From CAYXLI01 sp964464925 (GTDB taxonomy: Bacteria > Acidobacteriota > Terriglobia > Bryobacterales > Bryobacteraceae): a DNA stretch of 64,000 nt. Where the stretch lies: NCBI GenBank assembly GCA_964464925.1, contig CAYXLI010000014.1:62001-126000 (forward strand), written 5' to 3'. The notes under the pieces are model-generated. The model did no database searches and was not told where the DNA came from. It saw only the letters and a list, made by a program, of their open reading frames with translations. Shown one piece after another: positions 18,172-27,014 of this stretch; positions within the stretch are counted from its first letter, which is position 1, and each line of letters opens with the position of its first letter. A program made the translations under genes and the position numbers.

Positions 18172-19380
18172 ATGAGCTTGCTTCTGTTTGCGGTACTCGC
18201 CCTTCTGCTGGTTGCGATCGCACTTCTGATTACGTTGCTGGGCAGAAGGGGCGTGGATCTCTCGCCCGTAGTAAACCGAATCGAAGCGATGAACGGAGCC
18301 CAGCAGCAGATTGATCGTTCCGTCCGTGAGGAGATTGGACGGCACCGCCTGGAGCAAGCGAGCCAGTCACAGGCTTTGCGGAGCGAGATTCTGGCGACCC
18401 TGACGGATATCCGCAGTACGATCGATGCGCGGCTGAACACGATTCAGATCGAGAACGAAAAGAAACTGGAGCAGATGCGGCAGACCGTGGATGAGAAACT
18501 GCAGGGAACGTTGGAGGCGCGGCTCGGCGAATCTTTCAAACAGGTGAGCGATCGGCTAGAGCAAGTATACCGGGGCCTTGGGGAAATGCAGACCCTTGCG
18601 GCAGGAGTCGGCGACCTGAAGCGTGTGCTGACCAACGTGAAGACGCGCGGAACATGGGGCGAGATACAACTCGGAGCACTGCTGGAACAGGTGCTCGCGC
18701 CGGATCAGTATGCGCGGAACGTATCGACGACAGGTACGCAGGAGCGCGTCGAGTTTGCGATCCGGCTGCCTGGCAAGGATTCGAACGGGGCACCGGTGTG
18801 GCTGCCGATTGACGCCAAATTTCCCTTGGAAGACTATCAGCGCCTGGTAGAAGCTTCCGAACGCGCAGATGCAGAAGGCGTGGAACTGGCGTCCCGGCGG
18901 CTCGAGATGACGCTCAAGAATTGCGCCAAGACGCTTTCAGACAAGTACATTGCACCACCGAATACAACTGATTTCGGCATTCTGTTCTTATCCACGGAAG
19001 GGCTTTATGCCGAGGCTATGCGCCGGCCAGGACTTGCCGAGCAGCTACAGCGGGACTGCCGCGTAGTCCTGGCGGGGCCAAGTACCCTCGCCGCCATGCT
19101 GAATAGCTTCCAGATGGGCTTCCGAACGCTTGCGATCCAGCAACGGTCGAGCGAGGTATGGGAACTGCTCGGTGTGGTGAAGGGCGAATTTGGCAAGTAC
19201 GCCGACGTACTCGCGAAGATCAAACGGAAGTTGAACGAAGCGCAGAACACGGTTGATATGGCCGAGACCCGCACGCGGCAGATCCAGAGGAAGCTGCGCA
19301 AAGTGGAGGCGGCGGACACGGTGGGTCTGCTCGACGACTCGCTGGATGACGAAACGCTGGTTTTGAGCGCGGGCGACTAG
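18172..19380 (+). CDS. rmuC: DNA recombination protein RmuC
   Basis: A 402-aa protein. An N-terminal membrane segment (LLLFAVLALLLVAIALLITLL) is followed by a long coiled coil (residues about 35-125, QIENEKKLEQMRQTVDEKLQGTLEARLGESFKQVSDRLEQV). The RmuC nuclease-like domain has TRGTWGEIQLGALLEQVLAPDQYARN, VWLPIDAKFPLEDYQRL and ILFLSTEGLYAEA. RmuC limits inversion at short inverted repeats in E. coli and is related to restriction-endonuclease folds. It is a stand-alone gene. Confidence 0.95.
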   Translation: MSLLLFAVLALLLVAIALLITLLGRRGVDLSPVVNRIEAMNGAQQQIDRSVREEIGRHRLEQASQSQALRSEILATLTDIRSTIDARLNTIQIENEKKLEQMRQTVDEKLQGTLEARLGESFKQVSDRLEQVYRGLGEMQTLAAGVGDLKRVLTNVKTRGTWGEIQLGALLEQVLAPDQYARNVSTTGTQERVEFAIRLPGKDSNGAPVWLPIDAKFPLEDYQRLVEASERADAEGVELASRRLEMTLKNCAKTLSDKYIAPPNTTDFGILFLSTEGLYAEAMRRPGLAEQLQRDCRVVLAGPSTLAAMLNSFQMGFRTLAIQQRSSEVWELLGVVKGEFGKYADVLAKIKRKLNEAQNTVDMAETRTRQIQRKLRKVEAADTVGLLDDSLDDETLVLSAGD

Positions 19381-20135
19381 TGTAGCGTCGAAAGTGTACG
19401 GGCCGGATCGGCGAAGTACTCGTCGGCGACTTTGTCCAGGATACGAACGTCGCCCATGCTGATCGATTTGCCGTCCTTGCTGGTGTGATTCTTCGCAAGT
19501 TTCACGCCAGCGGTTGTGGTGTACTCCCAATCCCAGGAGCCTTTGTTGCCGGTCTGCAGAGTGTACTCCCAATGCTCCATCAGGTGTGAGGCGGGCGAGA
19601 CATAGGCTTCATAGCGGTCGCCGGGAGTGAGTCCCACGTGATCAAACGTAAGTTGAACGATTTCGTATTCTTTGCCGTTCGCGTTCTTCTTGCCTTCGTA
19701 CTTCAGGTGAACGCCGGCATCCAGCCATTTCCAGGGCATCGCCAGCCAGTACATGTCATTAATAAAGGACGCGTACGCCTGTTTCACGGCGTCCGCGGCT
19801 TCGCGCCCGTCGATCCTCTTCTCGTTTACGTATGCAGTGCCCTGTTGATTTGCCGTTGAGAACAGCACGACCTGCGATTGCCCGTCCTTCGTGGTGCCTT
19901 CCAGCCGATACTTGCCAGTCTGTTTATCCCATAGATGAGCACGACTGACCAGGACTTTGTCGCCTGCCAGTACGCGGAAGTCATAGCGGATATAATGCGC
20001 CTTATTCCAGTTGTCCTGCCCTCCCATAGCGGTGATCATTGCCTTCGCCAGGGCGGTTGCAGGATCGCTCTGAGCGTAGGCGGCAGACAAGCAGCCGAGG
20101 AAGAGCGAGATAACAGCTAAGGTTCGCGATCTCAT
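19377..20135 (-). CDS. exported protein, LolA-like fold suspected
   Basis: A 252-aa protein with a signal peptide (LAVISLFLGCLSAAYAQ). It then reads ALAKAMITAMGGQDNWNKAHYIRYDFRVLAGDKVLVSRAHLWDKQTGKYRLEG and DAGVHLKYEGKKNANGKEYEIVQLTFDHVGLTPGDRYEAYVSPASHLMEHWEY. This is the pattern of lipoprotein-sorting-like (LolA/LppX superfamily) exported proteins that are common in Bacteroidetes and Acidobacteria. It overlaps the rmuC 3' end by 4 bp convergently. No specific role can be assigned. Confidence 0.65.
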   Translation of the reverse strand: MRSRTLAVISLFLGCLSAAYAQSDPATALAKAMITAMGGQDNWNKAHYIRYDFRVLAGDKVLVSRAHLWDKQTGKYRLEGTTKDGQSQVVLFSTANQQGTAYVNEKRIDGREAADAVKQAYASFINDMYWLAMPWKWLDAGVHLKYEGKKNANGKEYEIVQLTFDHVGLTPGDRYEAYVSPASHLMEHWEYTLQTGNKGSWDWEYTTTAGVKLAKNHTSKDGKSISMGDVRILDKVADEYFADPARTLSTLH

Positions 20136-20161
20136 GTAGGCAGTCTAGCGCACAGCATCAG

Positions 20162-21988
20162 CTAGCGTTCGTGTATTTTCCAATACAGCGTGTAGTGCTG
20201 ATGATGCATTCGATACATGGGTATTAGTTCTACTCCGCCTGCGGCCGTAAACGTGAGCGGTTTGTCTTTGACTGCTGTGAGGCTGGTCCCGCTCAGTTCG
20301 GGTACCGAGGCCGCCGGGAGCTTAGAAAAGTGCCGCTGGTCCTCTGCGTAATCTTCGGCGATACCTTGGTTGCCGAGTTCGCCTGCGAGAACAATCGGAC
20401 CGTACAGGAACGCGATCTGATCCGGGACGCCGGGGAGGATCTCGGTATGGACTTGCATCGGCAGCTTGACGTCGATCACGTCGCCGGTCTTCCAATTCCG
20501 CTCAAGCTTTGCGTAACTGCCCGCGGTGCCCGCATCCACGGACTTATGATTCAGGCGGATCGCCATGCCGTTTGCCCATACGGGATGTCGCAGGTTTAGG
20601 ACGAATCGCACGGGCGACTTCACCTTGACGGAAAAACGGATGGTGTCGTCATCGGGGAAGTGCGTTTCCTGGCGAAGTGTTACGCCTTTCTCCTTCCAAT
20701 CGAGCTCTGAAGCCAGGAAGAGGTTGACCCAAAGGCTGTCCTTATCCTCGAAGTAAATGGCATCGGTGTATCGCGCGTGGTTCTCCATTCCCGTGCCCAC
20801 GCAGCACCAGAACGACTTTGTAGGCGTTGAGTATGTCTTGAAGTGGCCGGGTTTGACGGTTGTGTAGTACACAAACCCGCCTTTGACCGGATCCTGCGAG
20901 GCCAAAATGTGATTAAAAAGAGCGCGCTCATAGAAGCCCATCAACTGCTCAGAAGGATGCCACGAGAAGAGATGGCGCGTGAGCTTGAGCATGTTGTAGG
21001 TGTTGCAGGTCTCGGCAGTTTCCGGGCCGAGATGGGTGGCAAATTGATCGACTGGAAAGAACTTCTCGTCATCGCTGTGGCCGCCATGAACAAAAGACCG
21101 GGCGAGGGCGACGCGCTGCCAGAAGAACTCGGACATTCGTTTGTATTGCGGATCACCGGTCAGTTCGTAGAGGCGTGCTGCGCCGATCAGCTTTGGGATC
21201 TGCGTATTGGCGTGCTTGCCATCAAGCGGATCCTCTCCGCGGGCCAGCGGGTCCAGAATCGCTTTGTGATGAAAGGCGCGGGCGGCGGCGAGATGGTCAG
21301 GATCTTTGGTGATGCCGTATAGATTGGCGAGGACCTCCATGATTCCGCCGATCTCGTTGTTCATGGAACGCTCGAGCTGTTCCGGAGAGCGCCGATCCAC
21401 ACGGAACTTGGTCCAAGCCGCCATTTTCTTCAAAACTTCCAGTGCTTGCCGGTTACCCGCTAACTCATACGAATCGAGAAGGCCGGCCATGACCTTGTGC
21501 AGTGTGTACCAGGGCGCCCACACTCTGGCCGGGGCATCCCAACGATCCATAAACGATTCGGGGAAGGCGGAGAGATAGCCGGGATTGGAACCGTTTTTTG
21601 CCAGCGCGTCCTGCACCTCGGCCAGTGCGGCAACGACGCGGTCGATGCGCTGCTTGAACCGGACGTCGTGGGTGGAGGCATAGAGGAGACTGCAGGCACT
21701 GAGGTAGTGGCCGAGCGTATGACCACGCAATTCGATATCGGGCTTTTCCCAGCCACCGAGGGGCTCAGCGGTGCTCGGCAGGCCGGCATTAAGACGGAAT
21801 GTGTGTAAGAGCCGATCGGGATCAAGACTGAGGATATATTCGATATCACGCTGCATCGCGCTCCGGAACGGGCCATCGAGCAGGCGCACGTCACCCAGCG
21901 GGAAGGGTCTGGCTTGAAGGGGGACGGGAGCGGGCTGAGCAGCGCATACGGCAGACACGAGACTGATCGTCAGAATTGTTCTTAACAC
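20162..21988 (-). CDS. GH127 beta-L-arabinofuranosidase (DUF1680)
   Basis: A 608-aa exported protein (signal peptide LRTILTISLVSAVCAA). GH127 landmarks are FRLNAGLPSTAEPLGGWEKPDIELRGHTLGHYLSA and NNEIGGIMEVLANLYGIT. The zinc/catalytic cluster is visible: ETCNTYNMLKLTRHLF near residue 325 and SFWCCVGTGMENHARYTDAIYF near residue 394. In the characterised bifidobacterial enzyme, a Glu and three Cys at matching places bind zinc and do catalysis. It would release L-arabinose from beta-L-arabinofuranosides outside the cytoplasm. The start is GTG. A LacI-type operator overlaps its predicted transcription start, and the araDBA genes are nearby. Confidence 0.92.
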   Translation of the reverse strand: MLRTILTISLVSAVCAAQPAPVPLQARPFPLGDVRLLDGPFRSAMQRDIEYILSLDPDRLLHTFRLNAGLPSTAEPLGGWEKPDIELRGHTLGHYLSACSLLYASTHDVRFKQRIDRVVAALAEVQDALAKNGSNPGYLSAFPESFMDRWDAPARVWAPWYTLHKVMAGLLDSYELAGNRQALEVLKKMAAWTKFRVDRRSPEQLERSMNNEIGGIMEVLANLYGITKDPDHLAAARAFHHKAILDPLARGEDPLDGKHANTQIPKLIGAARLYELTGDPQYKRMSEFFWQRVALARSFVHGGHSDDEKFFPVDQFATHLGPETAETCNTYNMLKLTRHLFSWHPSEQLMGFYERALFNHILASQDPVKGGFVYYTTVKPGHFKTYSTPTKSFWCCVGTGMENHARYTDAIYFEDKDSLWVNLFLASELDWKEKGVTLRQETHFPDDDTIRFSVKVKSPVRFVLNLRHPVWANGMAIRLNHKSVDAGTAGSYAKLERNWKTGDVIDVKLPMQVHTEILPGVPDQIAFLYGPIVLAGELGNQGIAEDYAEDQRHFSKLPAASVPELSGTSLTAVKDKPLTFTAAGGVELIPMYRMHHQHYTLYWKIHER

Positions 21989-21998
21989 GGAGTCCTCA

Positions 21999-22012
21999 CG
22001 GTAGCGCTTACA
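21999..22012 (-). promoter_or_regulatory. LacI-type operator at GH127 promoter
   Basis: Minus strand reads TGTAAGCGCTACCG. A -10-like TAGAAT sits at 22017-22012, which puts the GH127 transcription start inside this site. The core is shared with sites at 22057, 28738 and 28892. No good -35 was seen. Confidence 0.55.
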
Positions 22013-22056
22013 TTCTATGCCACGCCGCGGCGGCGATCATCCGTGGCAGCACAGGT

Positions 22057-22070
22057 TGCAAGCGATTGTG
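22057..22070 (+). promoter_or_regulatory. LacI-type operator upstream of LacI gene
   Basis: TGCAAGCGATTGTG, sharing the TGCAAGCG half-site of the locus operators, 24 bp before the regulator's ATG. It probably mediates autoregulation. Confidence 0.5.
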
Positions 22071-22093
22071 ATGGCGCTTAGAGTAAAGGGAAC

Positions 22094-23086
22094 ATGACGC
22101 TGGATGCTGTTGCAAAGAAGGCGCGGGTTTCGACTGCGACCGTTTCGCGGGTGCTGAATAACCTTGGCGTAGTGAAAGATTCCACACGCAAACGAGTACT
22201 GCAGGCAGTTGAGGAGTTAAATTATTACCCCAACCTGCACGCCCGTTCGCTAGCTGGAGGCCGGACGCGGACACTCGGCATGATCGTCTCGAACATTTGT
22301 AATCCGTTCTTTGTCGATATTTTCGTCGGCATGGAAGCCGCGGCGCGCGAACGCGACTTCGAAGTGCTGGTAGAACATACGGATTACCGGCCGAAATTGT
22401 TAATAGAGAGTGTCCACTCGATGATCGGACGGCGCGTGGCCGGCCTTGCGCTTATCGTTTCGGAGATGGACCACGCCGTGATGCAAGAAGTGATCAGCAG
22501 CAACATGCCGGCGGTTTTCTATGACGTGGGGTCAGCGGGCGCCAAGATCACCAATATACGGGTGCGGTACGAGATTGGGATGCAACGAATGGTGCAATAT
22601 CTCTACACGCTGGGGCACCGGAAGATGGCGTTCGTCGGACACCATGCGAGCCTGGCGCCGCTGGAGACGCGCAAGCAGTCGTTTATCGATTCGATCGGAC
22701 ATTACAGAACGGCTGTCGAGTATCGAACCGTGTTGAATACCGACAAGCCTGAGGGAGCGATGCAGGCGGTGCACGAACTTTACGCGTCTGGATTCCAGCC
22801 GAGCGCGATCGTCTGCGTGAATGATTACATGGCAATTGGCGCGATGCGTGCCGTGCGCTCGCGCGGATTGTCAGTCCCGGGAGACGTATCGATTACGGGT
22901 TTCGATAATATCGAGTTCTCCGAGTTCACGAATCCAGCACTTACGACCGTGAATATCCCGCGTGCTTCGATCGGCCAGATGGTTGTAAATGCGCTGCTGC
23001 AAGAAGACTACGAAGGGCCCGGGCGAGAGATTCTGATCGAGCCCGAGTTAGTGCTCCGGGACTCGACCGGACCTTTTCGCGGTTAG
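22094..23086 (+). CDS. LacI-family regulator, probable arabinose repressor
   Basis: A 330-aa protein. The HTH covers residues 2-22 (LDAVAKKARVSTATVSRVLNN), followed by the hinge helix YYPNLHARSLAGGRTRTLGMIV. The periplasmic-binding-protein-like core is NPFFVDIFVGMEAAARERDF ... SAIVCVNDYMAIGAMRAVRSRGLSVPGDVSITGFDNIEFSEFTNPALTTV. It sits between GH127 (divergent) and araD (convergent, 4-bp overlap), so it likely controls this locus with an arabinose-related effector. Its own promoter region holds two operator-like sites. Confidence 0.93.
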   Translation: MTLDAVAKKARVSTATVSRVLNNLGVVKDSTRKRVLQAVEELNYYPNLHARSLAGGRTRTLGMIVSNICNPFFVDIFVGMEAAARERDFEVLVEHTDYRPKLLIESVHSMIGRRVAGLALIVSEMDHAVMQEVISSNMPAVFYDVGSAGAKITNIRVRYEIGMQRMVQYLYTLGHRKMAFVGHHASLAPLETRKQSFIDSIGHYRTAVEYRTVLNTDKPEGAMQAVHELYASGFQPSAIVCVNDYMAIGAMRAVRSRGLSVPGDVSITGFDNIEFSEFTNPALTTVNIPRASIGQMVVNALLQEDYEGPGREILIEPELVLRDSTGPFRG

Positions 23087-23778
23087 GCCGGCTGCCCGTA
23101 GTAGGCGGACGAGCCATGCTTTCGCAGGAAGTGCTTATCATGAAGCGACTGCGCGATTGCCGTAGCTGAGGCATTGATGGTTACGGTTGCCAAGGCGAGT
23201 GCTGCGACCTCTTCAAGGACAACCGCATTGTGGGCGGCTTCGGCGACATCGCGTCCCCAAGTAAACGGGGCATGCCCGGCGACGAGCATGGCAGGAATCT
23301 TTAAGGGATCCACGGTGCCGATCGTACGAACGATCACTTCGCCCGTGTTGGCCTCGTACTCTGAAACGATCTCCTGGTCCGTCATAGCAGGGGTGACGGG
23401 GATCGAGCCGTGGAAGTAATCCGCATGCGTGGTCCCAAAGCAAGGGATTGGCTTGCGCGCCTGCGCCCATGCCGTCGCAGAACGAGAATGAGTGTGAACG
23501 ACGCCCCCCACCTGAGGGAATGCGCGATAGAGGACAAGGTGAGTGGCAAGGTCCGAGGATGGGCGCATGGTGCCGTCGATGACCTTGCCAGTCAAATCGA
23601 CGATCGGCAGGTCTGACGCCTTCATGCGGTCATAGGGGACGCCGCTTGGCTTGATGGCGACGAGACCTTTCTCGCGATCGATGCCGCTGGCGTTGCCGAA
23701 CGTATAGAGGACAAGCCCGCGGCGGACCAATTCGAGATTCGCTTCGAGAACAGCTTCACGCAACGACTGCAGTAACAT
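23083..23778 (-). CDS. araD: L-ribulose-5-phosphate 4-epimerase
   Basis: A 231-aa class II aldolase/epimerase. MLLQSLREAVLEANLELVRRGLVLYTFGNASGIDRE matches AraD. Zinc ligands are in GGVVHTHSRSATAWAQ (HxH), and AGHAPFTWGRDVAEAAHNAVVLEEVA contains the third histidine. The frame is open further upstream, but this ATG has AAGGAG just before it and the usual N-terminus. It overlaps the end of araB by 23 bp. It converts L-ribulose-5-phosphate to D-xylulose-5-phosphate, the last step of the pathway. Confidence 0.95.
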   Translation of the reverse strand: MLLQSLREAVLEANLELVRRGLVLYTFGNASGIDREKGLVAIKPSGVPYDRMKASDLPIVDLTGKVIDGTMRPSSDLATHLVLYRAFPQVGGVVHTHSRSATAWAQARKPIPCFGTTHADYFHGSIPVTPAMTDQEIVSEYEANTGEVIVRTIGTVDPLKIPAMLVAGHAPFTWGRDVAEAAHNAVVLEEVAALALATVTINASATAIAQSLHDKHFLRKHGSSAYYGQPA

Positions 23779-25360
23779 TCGATCTCCTTTGCGCCTCGGC
23801 GGCGATGCGGCGCAACATTGGCAGGACATCGCCCATGCTGGCGGGAGCCGCGGACTTCTGACCGAATGCGAAATAGAGCTTTCGCCAGGCGCCGTAAAGT
23901 TCTTCGTAAACGCGCGCGGATTCGGGCTCCGGCTCGACCACCCGGTACTCCGGGCAGAGCTTCTTCTGAGCTTCTTCGATTGTCTTGAAGGTGCCCGCGG
24001 CAAGGAAGGCGAAGATGGCAGAGCCGAGGCTGGTTACGTCCGTCTTCGGCACGAGCACGGGCTTGTTGAGGACGTTCGCGTAAACGCGGTTGAGGACTTC
24101 ACTCTTCTGGGGGATGCCGCCACCATTGATGATGCGCTCGATTGGCGTTCCGTATTCGCCCATGCGTTCGAGAATGATGCGGGTGTGGAACGCAGTGCCT
24201 TCAATGGCGGCGAACAGCTCGTCCTGGGCCGTATGAGTCAGTTTCCAGCCGAGCGTGATACCACCAAGTTCCGGGTTCACAAGCACGGTGCGATCGCCGT
24301 TATCCCACGTGATGCGCAGCAGTCCGCTCTGACCGGCATGCCAGGTTTCCAATCCTTGCGAAAGAGCGGCGACGGTGGTTCCAGCCCGACGTGCAATCGC
24401 GTCGAAGATATCGCCGGTTGCGGATAGGCCGGCTTCGATGCCAGCCATGCCCGGATGGATGGAACCTGGGACGACACCACATACGCCGGGAACCAACTGC
24501 GCGGTGGGTGCGATCGCCATGATGCAAGTGGAGGTGCCGACGACGTTCACCACATCTCCGGTGCGGACGCCCGCGCCAATGGCATCCCAATGCGCGTCGA
24601 ATGCACCGACTGGAATGGGAATGCCTGCCCGCAAACCAAGTTCCGCCGCCCATTCCGGAGAGAGGTGGCCGGCGATTTGATCACTGGTGGAGTAACGGCC
24701 ATTCAGACGGTTGCGAATACCTTGCAGAACCGGATCTACCTGGACAAGGAACTCTTCGGGCGGGAAGCCGCCGAGCGATTCGTTCCACATCCACTTGTGA
24801 CCCATGGCGCAAATGGAGCGCGGCGCCTCTTCGATGTTCCGGATGCCGCAGAGTGTTGCGGCAACCATGTCGCAGTGTTCGAACGCACTGGCAAAGCGGC
24901 TGCGCTGATCGGGATTGTTGCGCAGCCAATGGAGGAGTTTCGAGAATCCCCATTCGGACGAATAGACCCCGCCGCACCAATCGATCGCCGGCAGGCCGGA
25001 CCGGCGGGCGGTTTCGGTGATGAGCGCAGCTTCCTGCCACGCACGGTGATCACACCAGAGGTAGTAGGGGGCAATGGGTTGCAGATTCTCATCGACCGGC
25101 ACAACGCTGGAACCGGTCGTATCAATCGCAAGCGCTTCCACGGCATTGCCGCTGACCCCTGCAGAAGCCAGCGCCTTGCGCATGGCCTCGACGAGCGCAC
25201 GCATGTGATCATCGTGGCTCTGGGTGGCGTGATCGGGATCCTCCCGCCTGCGATGCAAGGGATAATCCGCGATGCCGGAGCCCAACCGGCCACGCTCACT
25301 ATCAAAAATCGAAACGCGGACACTCAGGGTGCCGTAGTCTACTCCTGCTACAACTGCCAT
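23756..25360 (-). CDS. araB: ribulokinase (FGGY family)
   Basis: A 534-aa kinase. VAGVDYGTLSVRVSIFDSERG is the N-terminal phosphate-binding loop; YYLWCDHRAWQEA, HKWMWNESLGGFP and the domain II features GTSTCIMAIAP and RIINGGGIPQKSEVLNRVYANVLNKPVLVPKTDVTSLGSAIFAFLAAG follow. This is the AraB type of FGGY kinase. It phosphorylates L-ribulose. The start has GTAGGAG upstream. It lies 9 bp after the isomerase gene, and araD overlaps its end, so translation is coupled. Confidence 0.95.
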   Translation of the reverse strand: MAVVAGVDYGTLSVRVSIFDSERGRLGSGIADYPLHRRREDPDHATQSHDDHMRALVEAMRKALASAGVSGNAVEALAIDTTGSSVVPVDENLQPIAPYYLWCDHRAWQEAALITETARRSGLPAIDWCGGVYSSEWGFSKLLHWLRNNPDQRSRFASAFEHCDMVAATLCGIRNIEEAPRSICAMGHKWMWNESLGGFPPEEFLVQVDPVLQGIRNRLNGRYSTSDQIAGHLSPEWAAELGLRAGIPIPVGAFDAHWDAIGAGVRTGDVVNVVGTSTCIMAIAPTAQLVPGVCGVVPGSIHPGMAGIEAGLSATGDIFDAIARRAGTTVAALSQGLETWHAGQSGLLRITWDNGDRTVLVNPELGGITLGWKLTHTAQDELFAAIEGTAFHTRIILERMGEYGTPIERIINGGGIPQKSEVLNRVYANVLNKPVLVPKTDVTSLGSAIFAFLAAGTFKTIEEAQKKLCPEYRVVEPEPESARVYEELYGAWRKLYFAFGQKSAAPASMGDVLPMLRRIAAEAQRRSNVTAVVA

Positions 25361-25369
25361 GGAAGTCTC

Positions 25370-26770
25370 CTACTTGTGCCAGTACATTTCCCAGCCGAGA
25401 TAGTTCTTCGCGGCTTCGTGAACAGCGACGGCGGCGGTGTTGCTGAGGTTGGCGGCCACGTGGTGCTCAAAGCCGTTTTCGCAAATGTAGCGTAGCAGCT
25501 CCTGCATGCGCGGGATCTCAACCACGCCGGCTCCGCCGAAGGTCTCCAGCGGATCGTCCGTGAAGCGGCCAGTACCCACATACCCGCGCATCTTCCCCGA
25601 AGTGTCATCAGTCGAGAACCGGGCATAGCTCATCGGAGCGGCCTTAACCTTGCCGACGCAGGTTCCGAAGGTGTTCAGCTTTCCGACGGTACCCGCGATG
25701 ATGGCCTGATAATCCATCTTTACATCGTTAAAGAAGTGCTTGGGAAGATTGCTGCAGTGGAAGCAAACGGCCTTATTCGGATCGCTTCCGTAGTTGTTAT
25801 TCCAATCGAGCAGGGCGCTGGGGGTCTGAGAAGCAAGGCGGAGGGCGTGCATACCGACAACGCCCGGAACGTCAACTTCGCAGGCGCTGGACATGAGTTC
25901 GTTGCTCATCATACTCATCACCGTGCAAGGCACTACACCGAAGTATTCCTCCATAGAGGTCCAGCACTGGATGGCGCTGACCTGCAGGTCGCCATCCCGC
26001 ATCCATTCCTCAATGACCACACCGAGGCGGGCCATCTTACCCAAGGCTTCCTTGGGAGTGTTGGCGGTATCCACGTAGGCATGAAGGGCGTCGACCTTCG
26101 CCTTCACCTTGGCGTCGTTGTCATTCAGCTTGTTGATGCGGCCAAAGACTTCGGAAAGATCGAGAGGCTCGATTGTGATCCCGTTGGCTTCCAGCAGTTT
26201 TTCACTGTAACGGACGGTATTGAATGCCGCGGGGCGGGCCCCAATGGCGCCAATGCGGAGTTTGCGAAGTCCGTTGGCGACGCGGCAAACCGCGGCGAAC
26301 CAGTCGAGATCCGAGCGGAATTCGTTGGAGTCGGGAGACTCGGTGTGCAAGGTGGTCAGCGAATAAGGAATGCCGAACTGGCGGAGGTTATTGCAGGCGC
26401 TCATTTTCCCGCAGAAGCTGTCCCGCCGGTCGGCGATCAGCATCTTGCCGGGCGTATCGGGTGTGGCCTGGACGAGCACCGGGACATTCAGGCCGGCGAG
26501 ACGGAGGGTCTCGGCTATCGCGCGTTCATCGCCGAAATTCGGAAGGGTGACGATAACACCGCTGATACGGTCGCGATTCTGTTTGAAGAGGTCGGCGCAG
26601 AACTTCGCTTCCGCGCGGGTCTCCACGGCGCCGTGTTTGGTTTGTTCGGGTGTCGGGCAAATCGCGTCGTGTCCGACGGCTTTGATTGCCGCGATCATTT
26701 CCTCACGGCCGCTGCGCGCGAGGTGATCGGGGAAGAAGCCGCGGTTGCCAACAATGAGTCCGAAAGTCAT
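25370..26770 (-). CDS. L-fucose/L-arabinose-isomerase-family sugar isomerase
   Basis: A 466-aa protein (FGLIVGNRGFFPDHLARSGREEM ... GVIVTLPNFGDERAIAETLRLAGLNVPVLVQATPDTPG). The C-terminal part has TSMEEYFGVVPCTVMSMMSN, CEVDVPGVVGMHALRL and GYVGTGRFTDDPLETFGGAGVVEIP. This is the COG2407 (fucose isomerase-like) group and not classical AraA. The context (araB, araD, GH127) points to L-arabinose to L-ribulose conversion. Metal ligands are plausibly the E and D in SMEEY and CEVDVPG. An AAGGAG ribosome site precedes the ATG. Confidence 0.85.
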   Translation of the reverse strand: MTFGLIVGNRGFFPDHLARSGREEMIAAIKAVGHDAICPTPEQTKHGAVETRAEAKFCADLFKQNRDRISGVIVTLPNFGDERAIAETLRLAGLNVPVLVQATPDTPGKMLIADRRDSFCGKMSACNNLRQFGIPYSLTTLHTESPDSNEFRSDLDWFAAVCRVANGLRKLRIGAIGARPAAFNTVRYSEKLLEANGITIEPLDLSEVFGRINKLNDNDAKVKAKVDALHAYVDTANTPKEALGKMARLGVVIEEWMRDGDLQVSAIQCWTSMEEYFGVVPCTVMSMMSNELMSSACEVDVPGVVGMHALRLASQTPSALLDWNNNYGSDPNKAVCFHCSNLPKHFFNDVKMDYQAIIAGTVGKLNTFGTCVGKVKAAPMSYARFSTDDTSGKMRGYVGTGRFTDDPLETFGGAGVVEIPRMQELLRYICENGFEHHVAANLSNTAAVAVHEAAKNYLGWEMYWHK

Positions 26771-26785
26771 GAGAAGGAACTCCTT

Positions 26786-27007
26786 TTATTTGCTCCTGCG
26801 AGGGGAGAACTTAATCGAATAAACGAGGCCGATGACCAGCAGCAGGGCACCCCACCAGACATCGGGGTGCAACTGGCTCAGGACACGGCCGGCCGGCAGT
26901 GGCTGCCCGAGAGCGTAGAGGCCGTAGGCGAGGATGACTGCTCCGTAGAACGCCAGAAGAACGCCAATAAAAAACCAGATTGAGATGGATCCGTCTTCGC
27001 CAGTCAT
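26786..27007 (-). CDS. small membrane protein next to SSS transporter
   Basis: A 73-aa protein with two hydrophobic segments (SIWFFIGVLLAFYGAVILAYGLYAL; DVWWGALLLVIGLVYSIKFS). I chose the Met of MTGEDGS because upstream codons overlap the transporter gene. It lies 7 bp after that gene and 15 bp before the isomerase. Small two-helix proteins accompany several sodium:solute symporters and may stabilise them. The function here is inferred from context only. Confidence 0.75.
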   Translation of the reverse strand: MTGEDGSISIWFFIGVLLAFYGAVILAYGLYALGQPLPAGRVLSQLHPDVWWGALLLVIGLVYSIKFSPRRSK

Positions 27008-27014
27008 AAGCTTT

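Noticed and set aside
24455..26983. Long plus-strand frames (346 and 415 codons) in the ara genes
   Set aside because: These are opposite-strand shadows of araB and the isomerase, a common effect of high GC codon usage.
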